A stretch of DNA of 64,000 bases from Aliarcobacter cryaerophilus ATCC 43158. GTDB taxonomy: Bacteria > Campylobacterota > Campylobacteria > Campylobacterales > Arcobacteraceae. Made by a program: the position numbers and the translations under genes. Below, one piece after another: positions 43,502 to 51,874 of this stretch (position 1 is its first letter; every line of letters starts with the position of its first letter). The stretch lies in the NCBI RefSeq assembly GCF_003660105.1, contig NZ_CP032823.1, forward strand, positions 372,001-436,000, written 5' to 3'. Below the pieces are notes generated by a model, which was not told where the DNA came from, made no database searches, and saw nothing but the letters and a program-made list of their open reading frames with translations.

Positions 43502-44254
43502 CTATAAAGGCATAGGAGTTATCATTTTTGATAACTTCAATTTAAGTTCACCTGGTGCATCACCTCTTGCCATTCCTTTACAAGCAGCAAGAATAAGGTA
43601 TTGCTCTTTTACAACTAAATGTCCTTTTGCTTTTAATTTAACCCCCCAAGGTCCTAAGAAAATATATGAACCAGCAATTCCCATAACAGTTGCTGTAAAT
43701 GCTCCAGCAATTCCAGCTGCCATAGCGGGAGGATCATCTAATTTTTGTAAAGCTAAAATTAAACCAAAAACAGCACCAACAAGTCCAATAGTAGGAGATG
43801 TTTCACCTGCATGCAACCAAAAGTGGCTAGCCCCATGATAGTACTCCTCTGTTGCCTCAATTACAGGTTCTAGTTGCTCTTCGATTTGTTCTTCTTTGCT
43901 TCCATCAACAACCATGCTTAAAGCCTCTTTTAAAAATTGATGATTTAAACCTTGAACATCTTTTTCCAAAGCCAAAACCCCTTGTTTTTTTACAGTTATT
44001 GCATATTCAACAAGTTCATCAATCCTTGCTTCAAAATTTACAGGTGATTTTTTGAATATATTTTTAAACTCTTTAAAAGCTGCTTTTACATATTTGGAAT
44101 CAGTTGCTACTACCGCTGCTAGTATTGCAGTTGGTATAACAATAATAAATGAAGAGATGTGAAGAACTCCAGCGGGATTTCCACCCTCTAAAATAACCCC
44201 CACAGAAATAGATGTTATAGCACCTATTAATCCTAACAGTACAGATAAATCCAT
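43502..44254 (-). CDS. motA: flagellar motor stator protein MotA
   Basis: 250 residues, four membrane helices, with the start MDLSVLLGLIGAITSISVGVILEGG and the conserved ETSPTIGLVGAVFGLILALQKLDDP and GIAGAFTATVMGIAGSYIFLGP that build the proton channel. The cytoplasmic loop carries charged residues interacting with FliG. AGGA precedes the ATG. It is co-transcribed with motB. Confidence 0.95.
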   Translation of the reverse strand: MDLSVLLGLIGAITSISVGVILEGGNPAGVLHISSFIIVIPTAILAAVVATDSKYVKAAFKEFKNIFKKSPVNFEARIDELVEYAITVKKQGVLALEKDVQGLNHQFLKEALSMVVDGSKEEQIEEQLEPVIEATEEYYHGASHFWLHAGETSPTIGLVGAVFGLILALQKLDDPPAMAAGIAGAFTATVMGIAGSYIFLGPWGVKLKAKGHLVVKEQYLILAACKGMARGDAPGELKLKLSKMITPMPL

Positions 44255-44308
44255 TTGTTTTCCTAAAAAAAAATTAGTTTATAGTATCTAAAGTAAATTA
44301 AAAAAGTG

Positions 44309-44323
44309 CTGTAATATTTACAG
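44309..44323. promoter_or_regulatory. short palindrome in the motA/leuS divergent region
   Basis: CTGTAA-TAT-TTACAG, 6-base arms, 55 bases upstream of motA and 86 bases upstream of the gene at 44409. Possible regulator site; weak evidence. Confidence 0.3.
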
Positions 44324-44408
44324 AAAGATTCTAATATGCTTAAAATTAGTTTTTTATACAATTTTAGCTAATATGCAAACTTTATATTAAATACTTAAAA
44401 GGAAAAAA

Positions 44409-44753
44409 ATGGACTGGGGTAAGGTAACCTATATTTTCTTAACATTGATGTCTTTAACAACAACAGCGGGTTTTTTATATGAACCAAATATTATAGCCCT
44501 TTTTATAGCAGCTGGAGTTAATGTTATCTCTACAATTTTAAAAATTGGTGTAAAAAATCTTTTAGCAGCTGAACTACTAGCTAGTTCTTTAGTGGCTGAT
44601 TTACACTTGATTCCTGCGTTTTTGGTATTTGTTTTTACAGGAAATATTAACTTAGTTATTGCTCTTGCAATTGGTGCTGTAATTGCAAATATTGTATCAA
44701 TGATACTTTCTATGATAGAGAGTGCAAAAAATAAAGAAAAGGAAGATTATTAA
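44409..44753 (+). CDS. small membrane protein, DUF6394-like
   Basis: 114 residues with three to four membrane helices: [22 protein letters not shown] at the start, then [16 protein letters not shown] and [16 protein letters not shown]. It resembles a short Campylobacterota membrane family (DUF6394) that often precedes leuS. Function unknown. AAAAGG precedes the ATG. It shares one base with the leuS start, so it is translationally coupled. Confidence 0.7.
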   Translation: MDWGKVTYIFLTLMSLTTTAGFLYEPNIIALFIAAGVNVISTILKIGVKNLLAAELLASSLVADLHLIPAFLVFVFTGNINLVIALAIGAVIANIVSMILSMIESAKNKEKEDY

Positions 44754-47218
44754 TGGAGTATTTGGCAAAAGATATTGAAAAAAAATGGCAAAAATTTTGG
44801 GTAGATAATAAATCTTTTGAACCAAGTTACGATTTTTCAAAACCAAAGAAATATATATTAAGTATGTTTCCTTATCCTAGTGGAAGAATTCACATGGGAC
44901 ATGTTAGAAACTACTGTTTAGGTGATGCTTTTGCTAGACATTTTAGAAAAAATGATTTTAATGTACTTCATCCAATTGGTTGGGATAGTTTTGGAATGCC
45001 TGCTGAAAATGCAGCTATTAAAAACAAACTTCATCCAAAAAAATGGACTTATGAGAATATAGATTACATGAGAGAAGAGCTTAGAAGCTTAGGTCTTTCT
45101 TTTAGTGAAAATCAAGAGTTTGCAACAAGTGATGAGCTTTATACAAAATATGAACAAGAGTTTATAATAAAAATGTACGAAGCTGGAATTTTGTATAGAA
45201 AAAGTGCAACTGTAAATTGGTGTAATGATTGTCAAACAGTTTTAGCAAACGAGCAAGTTGTTGAGGGTTGTTGCTGGAGATGTGATAATGAAATTATACA
45301 AAAAGAGATGCCAGGATACTATGTAGCTATCACAAAATATGCACAAACTTTGCTTGATGATTTAAAAACACTTGAAAATTCATGGCCTTCTCAAGTTTTA
45401 ACAATGCAAGAAAATTGGATTGGAAGAAGCGAAGGATTAGAGTTTAAATTTGATGTAACAAAAGAGACAAGAGCAAAACTTGATAAAATGTTTGCAAGTT
45501 TTAGCGTATTTACAACAAGACCTGATACTATTTATGGAGTTTCATATACAGCACTTTCTCCAGAACATCCAATTGTAAAATATATATTAGAAAAAGAGTT
45601 ATTGCCAAAAAATAAGTTAAATGCTATTAAAAATATGCAAAAAGTAGCACAAAAAGATAGAGCAATACAAGAAAAAGAGGGAATTGATTTAGAAATTGAA
45701 GCAATTCATCCATTAACTGGGCAAAAAGTACCAGTTTGGGTTGCAAATTTTGTATTAAGTTCTTATGGTGAAGGTGCTGTTATGGCAGTTCCTGCACATG
45801 ACCAAAGAGATTTTGAGTTTGCAAAAAAGTATGATTTACCAATAAAACAAGTTATTGTTGGAGATGATGGCTTAATAGAAAAACAGACAGTTGCTTATAC
45901 TGATGATGGAATTTTAATAAATAGTGAAAGTTTTACTGGATTAAAAAATAGTGATGCAAAAAATGCAATAATCTACCATTTTGAACAAAATTCAAATGGA
46001 AGTAAAAAAGTAAATTTTAAACTTAGAGATTGGGGAGTTTCAAGACAGAGATATTGGGGTGCTCCTATTCCATTTGTTCATTGTAAAACTTGTGGTTTAG
46101 TTCCTGAAAAATTAGAAAATCTTCCTGTAGCTCTTCCAGATGATGTAGAAATTACAGGAGAGGGAAATCCTCTTGATATTCATCCTACTTGGAAACATTG
46201 CTCTTGTCCAAAATGTGATCAAGATGCAATAAGAGAAACAGATACTTTGGATACTTTTGTGCAATCATCTTGGTATTTTTTAAGATACGCAACAAATTAT
46301 AAAAAGTGGCAAACTGAAGGAATTTCAAAAGAAGATAGTGATTATTGGATGGATGTTGATCAATATATTGGCGGAATAGAACATGCTATTTTACACCTTT
46401 TATATGCAAGATTTTTTACAAAAGTTTTAAAAGATTTAGGTTATACAAACTCAAATGAACCATTTAAAAGGCTTTTAACACAAGGTATGGTTTTAAAAGA
46501 TGGTGCAAAAATGAGTAAAAGTAAAGGGAATGTTGTAGATCCTGATATTTTAATTGAAAAATATGGAGCAGATACAGCAAGAATGTTTATACTTTTTGCA
46601 GCACCACCAACAAAAGAGTTAGAGTGGAATGATAGTGCAGTTGAAGGAGCTTATAAATTTATAAAAAGATTTTATGAAAGAGCTATTAATATAACTTCAA
46701 ATGGATTAAAAGAGTTTAAAAATATATCTCAAGATAGTTTAAGCAAAGATGAAAAAGAGGCTAGAAAAAAAGTTTATGAAGCTTTAAATAAATCAAATGA
46801 AGTTTTAACAAAAACATATGCTTTTAATACTTTAATTGCTTCTTGTATGGAAGCTATGAATTATTTATCATCTCAAAAAAATGAGGCTATTTGGGCAGAA
46901 GCTTACTATATTTTAACAAATATTTTAGAGCCAATTATCCCTCATACTTGTTGGGATATCTCAAACAAATATTTTGAACTTCAAAACTTTAAAAAACCTC
47001 TAGAGATAAAAAATGAAGTTTTTGAAAAAGATAGTATAGTTTTAGCTGTTACAGTAAATGGTAAAAAAAGATGCGAAATAGAGGTAGCTTTAAATGCTTC
47101 AAATGAAGAGGTTTTATCATTAGCTAAACAAAGTGCAAAAAAATGGTTAGAAAATTCTACAATTATAAAAGAGATAGTTGTACCAAATAAACTTGTAAAT
47201 ATTGTAATTAAGGTATAA
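44753..47218 (+). CDS. leuS: leucyl-tRNA synthetase
   Basis: 821 residues, normal for bacterial LeuRS. HIGH motif in [14 protein letters not shown]; zinc finger cysteines CNDC...CWRC in the insert; the editing CP1 domain starts with [13 protein letters not shown] and includes [13 protein letters not shown]; the KMSKS motif is in [16 protein letters not shown]. The start overlaps the previous gene (TAATG). Confidence 0.98.
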   Translation: MEYLAKDIEKKWQKFWVDNKSFEPSYDFSKPKKYILSMFPYPSGRIHMGHVRNYCLGDAFARHFRKNDFNVLHPIGWDSFGMPAENAAIKNKLHPKKWTYENIDYMREELRSLGLSFSENQEFATSDELYTKYEQEFIIKMYEAGILYRKSATVNWCNDCQTVLANEQVVEGCCWRCDNEIIQKEMPGYYVAITKYAQTLLDDLKTLENSWPSQVLTMQENWIGRSEGLEFKFDVTKETRAKLDKMFASFSVFTTRPDTIYGVSYTALSPEHPIVKYILEKELLPKNKLNAIKNMQKVAQKDRAIQEKEGIDLEIEAIHPLTGQKVPVWVANFVLSSYGEGAVMAVPAHDQRDFEFAKKYDLPIKQVIVGDDGLIEKQTVAYTDDGILINSESFTGLKNSDAKNAIIYHFEQNSNGSKKVNFKLRDWGVSRQRYWGAPIPFVHCKTCGLVPEKLENLPVALPDDVEITGEGNPLDIHPTWKHCSCPKCDQDAIRETDTLDTFVQSSWYFLRYATNYKKWQTEGISKEDSDYWMDVDQYIGGIEHAILHLLYARFFTKVLKDLGYTNSNEPFKRLLTQGMVLKDGAKMSKSKGNVVDPDILIEKYGADTARMFILFAAPPTKELEWNDSAVEGAYKFIKRFYERAINITSNGLKEFKNISQDSLSKDEKEARKKVYEALNKSNEVLTKTYAFNTLIASCMEAMNYLSSQKNEAIWAEAYYILTNILEPIIPHTCWDISNKYFELQNFKKPLEIKNEVFEKDSIVLAVTVNGKKRCEIEVALNASNEEVLSLAKQSAKKWLENSTIIKEIVVPNKLVNIVIKV

Positions 47219-47219
47219 A

Positions 47220-47735
47220 ATGAGACTTTTAAAATCAATTTCTTTACTTTTAATAGCTATTTTATTTTTTGCATCTTGTGGATATAGACCATCTGCATAT
47301 TATGCAAATAAAGAGTTAGGAAAAGATTTATTTGTAAGATTAGATGTAGCACCATCTGATCCTAAAAACTCTGTTTTAGTAAAAGATGCAGTAACAAAGA
47401 TATTAATTCAAAGAGTTGGTTCTAATCTTGTTAATAGTGAAGCACAAGCTGATATTATAATGGATTTAAGAATTGCAAGTGTTAGTTTCTCTACTTTACA
47501 ATATGATAAAGATGGTTACAATAAATTGTATAAGGCAAATGTTAAAATAGGCGTTAAGTATTTTGATAAATCTACATCAAAAACAAAGAGTTTTACAGTT
47601 GATGGTGAGTATGATTTTGCTGTTGATATTGGAAGTACTATTAATGATACACAAAGATTCGAAGCTATTTCAAAAGCTAGTGATATGGCAATTACTGATC
47701 TTCTTTCAAGAGTTGCTGTTGGTTATTTTAAATAA
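47220..47735 (+). CDS. lptE: LPS-assembly lipoprotein LptE-like
   Basis: 171 residues. A lipoprotein signal with lipobox FASC (Cys at about residue 20), then CGYRPSAYYAN, typical of LptE-type proteins that plug the LptD outer-membrane barrel for lipopolysaccharide insertion. The position after leuS matches other bacteria where lptE follows leuS. The ATG is separated from the leuS stop by one base. The specific sequence is divergent, so the name rests mostly on signal, length and location. Confidence 0.8.
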   Translation: MRLLKSISLLLIAILFFASCGYRPSAYYANKELGKDLFVRLDVAPSDPKNSVLVKDAVTKILIQRVGSNLVNSEAQADIIMDLRIASVSFSTLQYDKDGYNKLYKANVKIGVKYFDKSTSKTKSFTVDGEYDFAVDIGSTINDTQRFEAISKASDMAITDLLSRVAVGYFK

Positions 47736-47737
47736 AA

Positions 47738-48910
47738 ATGAGTTTAAAAACAAAATCTTTAAGTAGTTTTTTAGAACATAAAACTATGTACTATGACAAA
47801 ATAGATTTTAGCTTTGTAAATAAAGCTTTCTCTATTTTGGAAAAAGAGATAAAAATACCTTTTGTTATTCATATTGTTGGAACAAATGGAAAAGGAAGTA
47901 CGGGAAGATTTTTATCTCATTATTTATATAAGACTGGCTTTAAAACTCTTCATTATAGCTCTCCTCATATCAAAAAATTTAATGAGAGAATTTGGATAAA
48001 TGGAGCTGATGTTTGTGATAATTTATTACAAAATGCTCATGATTTTCTTCTTGGTATTTATGATGAAGAGTTACTTCAAAAACTAACATATTTTGAATAT
48101 ACAACTCTCTTAGCTCTTTATTTAAGTAAAGATTGTGAATATTTAGTTCTTGAAGCAGGATTAGGTGGAGAGTTTGATGCTACAAATGTGGTAAAAAATG
48201 ATATAAGTTTAATCACAACTATAGGGCTTGACCATATCTCATTTTTGGGAAATAGTATAGAAAAAATTGCAAGAACAAAAATGAGAGCAACAAACAGAAA
48301 AATGATAATAGGTTATCAAGAGTTTAAAGAAGTTTTTGAAGTTGCACAAAAAGTAAAAGAAGAGTTAAAAAAAGAGTTTAATACAGATATTGAAATTTTA
48401 AAAGTTGAAAAATTTGATATAGATTATGATTTTGTTTTTGCTTCATATTTAAAAAGAAATTTGGCACTTAGTATTAGATGTTTAGAAGAGTTACCATTTT
48501 TTAAAAATAATCCTATAAATCTTGATATTTTTAATACAACTCCACTATTTGGAAGATGTCAAAAAATAGCAAAAAACTTATATATAGATGTTGGACACAA
48601 CTCTTTGGCTGCTAAAGTTATAAAAGAAGAGTTTAAAGATAAAAAAATAACTTTAATTTATAACTCTTATGAAGATAAAGATTATGTTGAAGTTTTAAAA
48701 GTTTTAAAACCTATCATAAAAGAGATTTTTATATTGCCTTTAGATGATAAACGAATTGTGAAAAAAGATATTTTGAAAAAGTGTATAAAAGAGTTAGAAC
48801 TTATCGAGATTGAAAAACTAGCAATGGATTTAGAAAATGATTATTTGGTCTTTGGATCTTTTTTAGTTGTTGAGAATTTTTTGGGACTAATAGGCTATGA
48901 AAACAGTTGA
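47738..48910 (+). CDS. folC: bifunctional folylpolyglutamate/dihydrofolate synthase
   Basis: 390 residues. The ATP-binding loop is HIVGTNGKGSTGRFLS, followed by HYSSPHIKKFNERIWING, and the ligand region GLGGEFDATNVV, then TTIGLDHISFLGNS. It adds glutamate to folates (and may make dihydrofolate). It starts 2 bases after the lptE stop. It overlaps the helicase gene by 14 bases. Confidence 0.93.
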   Translation: MSLKTKSLSSFLEHKTMYYDKIDFSFVNKAFSILEKEIKIPFVIHIVGTNGKGSTGRFLSHYLYKTGFKTLHYSSPHIKKFNERIWINGADVCDNLLQNAHDFLLGIYDEELLQKLTYFEYTTLLALYLSKDCEYLVLEAGLGGEFDATNVVKNDISLITTIGLDHISFLGNSIEKIARTKMRATNRKMIIGYQEFKEVFEVAQKVKEELKKEFNTDIEILKVEKFDIDYDFVFASYLKRNLALSIRCLEELPFFKNNPINLDIFNTTPLFGRCQKIAKNLYIDVGHNSLAAKVIKEEFKDKKITLIYNSYEDKDYVEVLKVLKPIIKEIFILPLDDKRIVKKDILKKCIKELELIEIEKLAMDLENDYLVFGSFLVVENFLGLIGYENS

Positions 48911-51014
48911 GCTAGAGTTAGAAGAGTTATACTTTCAAAAACAAAAGCTTGAAGAAAAAATAAAAGAGTTAGAAAACTCTTTAAAAAATGAAAAATTAAA
49001 AGATAAAAAAGAGTTTTCAAAAGATGAGAAAATAGAGCTTTTTAAAGAACTTTTTATAAGTAGAGCCGATATTTATTCTAAAAAGTGGAAGAGTAAAGAT
49101 GGAAGTAAAGAGGGTTTTTCTGCTGTTAGTAAAACATTTATGGGTGATGATTTTTTGCCTCTTACAAACAAAGATTTAGAAGAACATTTAAGAGGAAATC
49201 TTTTTTTAGCTTCATATTTAATAGATAAAAATCAAGAGTGTAAATATGTTGTTTTAGAGTTAAACAGTGAAGATGTTTTTAAGCTTCAAAGAGCTTTGCT
49301 AGAGTTAAATATAGGGGCTTCTTACAGTCTAAGCTCATATAATAGTATTTTTGCTTGGATATTTTTTAAAGAAAAAATTTCATCAAATATATCTTTTTCA
49401 TTTTTATATTTTTTACAAAAAAAAGCAAATATTAGTGTAAAACTCTATCCAAATAGTGAGTTTTCAACACAAGAAAAATTAGGCTCTTATATAGAACTTC
49501 CTTTACAACTTTTTTATAGAAACAAAAACCGTACAGTTTTTTTGGATATTAATACAAAAAAAGTTTTTCATGATCAGTGGAATTATTTAGCAAATATAAA
49601 AAAAGCAAGTAAGGAACAAATCTATAGTTTTGCACAAGTTTTAAAACCACAAAATATACAAAGAGATTTAAAAACTGTGGATTTCCCACAAAATAGTATA
49701 GATATAGTTTTAGATAGTGGGATTAATTTTCCAATACAAAGCCTATCAAAAAGTTTTATAAGTAAACTAAAATCATTTGCTAGTTTTGAAAATCCTCAAA
49801 TAAAACTACTGCTTAGTCTTAGAAAACCACTATACAATACTCCAAAATATCTAAAAGGTTATGAAGAGAGTAGTGAGTTTTTAACACTTCCCAGAGGATT
49901 AAAAGAGAAACTATTTGAATATTTAAATTATAATTTGGTTAAATATAAAATAATAGATAATAGAGTTTTTGAAAAAATAGCGACAAATGAAATTTTGTTT
50001 ACTCTAAGAGCTGAACAAGAAGATGCTATAAAAGAGATTTTAAAGTATGATAGCTCTATTTGTGTAGCACCTCCAGGATTTGGAAAAACTTTAATAGGTG
50101 CAAAAATATTTGAACAAAGAGCTGTAAAAACTCTTATTATCGTAAATAAAAATATGTTACTTGACCAATGGATTAGTCGTTTTGTAGACTATTTTGGATA
50201 TAAAAAAAGTGATATTGGATTTTTTGGAAAAAGTCAAAATAGGCTTAATGGAAATATAGATATAGCTACAATGCAAAGTTTGAATAATAGTCCTGAATTA
50301 GTAAAAAATTACACACAAGTAATAGTTGATGAGTGTCACCATATTCCAGCACTTACATTTGAACAGATTGTGAAAAACTTTAAAGGAAAGTATATCTTAG
50401 GACTTAGTGCAACACCAAATAGAAAAGATGAACTTGATCCTATACTTTATCAGCAATTAGGAAATATATCTTACGAGTACAAAAAGCCAAGAACTCATAC
50501 AAATAGACTTCTTGTAATAAAAACTCAATTTACAAGTAGTGCTGATAATTATGCAACAATTATAAATGAGTTGGTTTCAAACGAAGATAGAAATAGACAA
50601 ATAGTTGAAACTATAAAAGATAATATAAATAGAAAAATCTTACTTTTAAGCGATAGAATAGAACACTTGAATCTTTTAGAAAATATTTTAAAAGAAGAAA
50701 AAATAGATTTTGTTAGTGTTCATGGAAGCCAAAATAAAAAAGAGCAAGTAGAAAATATGCAAAAAGTTAAAACTAGTTCACTTATACTTGCTACTAGCTC
50801 ATTTTTTGGAGAAGGCATAGATTTTCCTCATTTAAACACAATTATTTTTGCAACTCCTATATCTTTTTATGGAAGATTAATTCAATATTTAGGACGAATT
50901 GGAAGAGGAAATCAAGAGTGTTTAGCTATAGATTTTCTTGATAGTAAAAATGCTATGCTAAATTCAACTTATAAAAAAAGAGTTGAAGGATACAAAAATA
51001 TGCACTATAAGTGA
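48897..51014 (+). CDS. SF2 helicase with N-terminal primase-like domain of the TOTE conflict type, catalytic motif degenerate
   Basis: 705 residues. Residues 1-45 are a coiled coil. Residues about 50-240 resemble the archaeo-eukaryotic primase domain that precedes the helicase in TOTE conflict-system proteins: KIELFKELFISRADIYSKKW, then EHLRGNLFLASYLI, IELPLQLFYRNKNRTVFLD and DQWNYL. Where active members have an acidic VDFD-type motif this protein has VLELN, and the usual Gly/His before the W-F-F strand is replaced (SSYNSIFAWIFF). Residues about 360-700 are a complete helicase: APPGFGKT near 389, VDECHH near 477, GLSATP near 502 and QYLGRIGRG near 662. It overlaps folC by 14 bases. Confidence 0.78.
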   Translation: MKTVELELEELYFQKQKLEEKIKELENSLKNEKLKDKKEFSKDEKIELFKELFISRADIYSKKWKSKDGSKEGFSAVSKTFMGDDFLPLTNKDLEEHLRGNLFLASYLIDKNQECKYVVLELNSEDVFKLQRALLELNIGASYSLSSYNSIFAWIFFKEKISSNISFSFLYFLQKKANISVKLYPNSEFSTQEKLGSYIELPLQLFYRNKNRTVFLDINTKKVFHDQWNYLANIKKASKEQIYSFAQVLKPQNIQRDLKTVDFPQNSIDIVLDSGINFPIQSLSKSFISKLKSFASFENPQIKLLLSLRKPLYNTPKYLKGYEESSEFLTLPRGLKEKLFEYLNYNLVKYKIIDNRVFEKIATNEILFTLRAEQEDAIKEILKYDSSICVAPPGFGKTLIGAKIFEQRAVKTLIIVNKNMLLDQWISRFVDYFGYKKSDIGFFGKSQNRLNGNIDIATMQSLNNSPELVKNYTQVIVDECHHIPALTFEQIVKNFKGKYILGLSATPNRKDELDPILYQQLGNISYEYKKPRTHTNRLLVIKTQFTSSADNYATIINELVSNEDRNRQIVETIKDNINRKILLLSDRIEHLNLLENILKEEKIDFVSVHGSQNKKEQVENMQKVKTSSLILATSSFFGEGIDFPHLNTIIFATPISFYGRLIQYLGRIGRGNQECLAIDFLDSKNAMLNSTYKKRVEGYKNMHYK

Positions 51015-51037
51015 TAATAAAATTATTTTTTAGTAGT

Positions 51038-51448
51038 TTATGAATAAAACTCAACAGATTTTGATATGTTTTTGGCTCTTATTTCATCTTTATTTTTTAC
51101 AATTTCACCATCTTCATCAATTCTTATTTTTTGTCTTTGATGGTTTGATTCTTGTTTCTCTTCTTCTTTTGCTAATAATTTTTCTTCTAGTTTTTTTAGT
51201 CTGCTTTCAAGTATAATAATCTCATCTAAAAGAAGGTTTTTTTCTATAATTAAGCCATTTGCCTCATTCTTGATTTGCCCCATTCTTTCTTTATAGGCAT
51301 TTCTCTCTTTTTCGATAATATTGTTAAAATCTTTTAAATTTTTATTCTCTTGCTCAAGAAGAACAATTTTTTTTACCAAAATAAGATTTTCACTCTTTAG
51401 CCTTTCTGAATCTTGCATAGCAAGACGGCTTAGAAGTTCATAGTTCAT
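51038..51448 (-). CDS. coiled-coil protein of unknown function
   Basis: 136 residues from the preferred ATG at 51448, which has AAAGGA about 6 bases upstream; the frame is open further to 51496. Almost the entire product is a heptad-repeat coiled coil, rich in Glu, Lys and Leu (LKSENLILVKKIVLLEQENK and similar), ending in a short tail with a charged IRIDEDGEIVKNKDE. No catalytic motif. Structural or tethering role possible. It is convergent with the helicase gene. Confidence 0.65.
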   Translation of the reverse strand: MNYELLSRLAMQDSERLKSENLILVKKIVLLEQENKNLKDFNNIIEKERNAYKERMGQIKNEANGLIIEKNLLLDEIIILESRLKKLEEKLLAKEEEKQESNHQRQKIRIDEDGEIVKNKDEIRAKNISKSVEFYS

Positions 51449-51565
51449 CAAAAATCCTTTAATAAAGATTAATATTATATTGTTTGGCATAATCATAGCA
51501 AAAAAATAGGTAATTTAGCATAAAAGTATATTATGCTAAAATCTTGCAATTTTTTTTCAAGGTTT

Positions 51566-51874
51566 ATGATGATTACAATTGATGTTTTAGTTTTGTTAGC
51601 TGTTGTTGGTTTAGAAGATAGAGATAAGTTTGAAAAGCATGTAAAAAAAGAGGGTTTTATAAGAGTTCCTAATGAAGATTTTGTATATACAGGAAACTCT
51701 ACAACTACAACTTTTGCTACAAAATCTTATATTTTGGAAGTTTTTAAAAAAGGTTTACAAAAAAGTGGTTTTGAAGCTGCCTCTTTAGTTTTTTTACTAA
51801 ATGAAACTCCATATCCAACATATATTTATGATAAAAATACAAATGATTTTGAATTAAGTGAAGCTAATAAATAG
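51566..51874 (+). CDS. hypothetical protein upstream of mfd
   Basis: About 102 residues. The open frame starts at 51533, but AAGG lies just before the ATG pair at 51566/51569, which begin MMITIDVLVLLAVVGLEDRD. A short alpha/beta-looking domain follows (EKHVKKEGFIRVPNEDFVY, then FKKGLQKSGFEAAS). No membrane span is certain; the initial hydrophobic stretch looks like a beta strand. Its stop overlaps the mfd GTG by one base, so it is coupled to mfd. Family not recognised. Confidence 0.6.
   Translation: MMITIDVLVLLAVVGLEDRDKFEKHVKKEGFIRVPNEDFVYTGNSTTTTFATKSYILEVFKKGLQKSGFEAASLVFLLNETPYPTYIYDKNTNDFELSEANK

Noticed and set aside
47563-47766. 67-codon plus-strand frame in another frame of lptE
   Set aside because: Lies inside the lptE coding region in a different frame, rich in Leu/Gln as a shadow, with no start signal.
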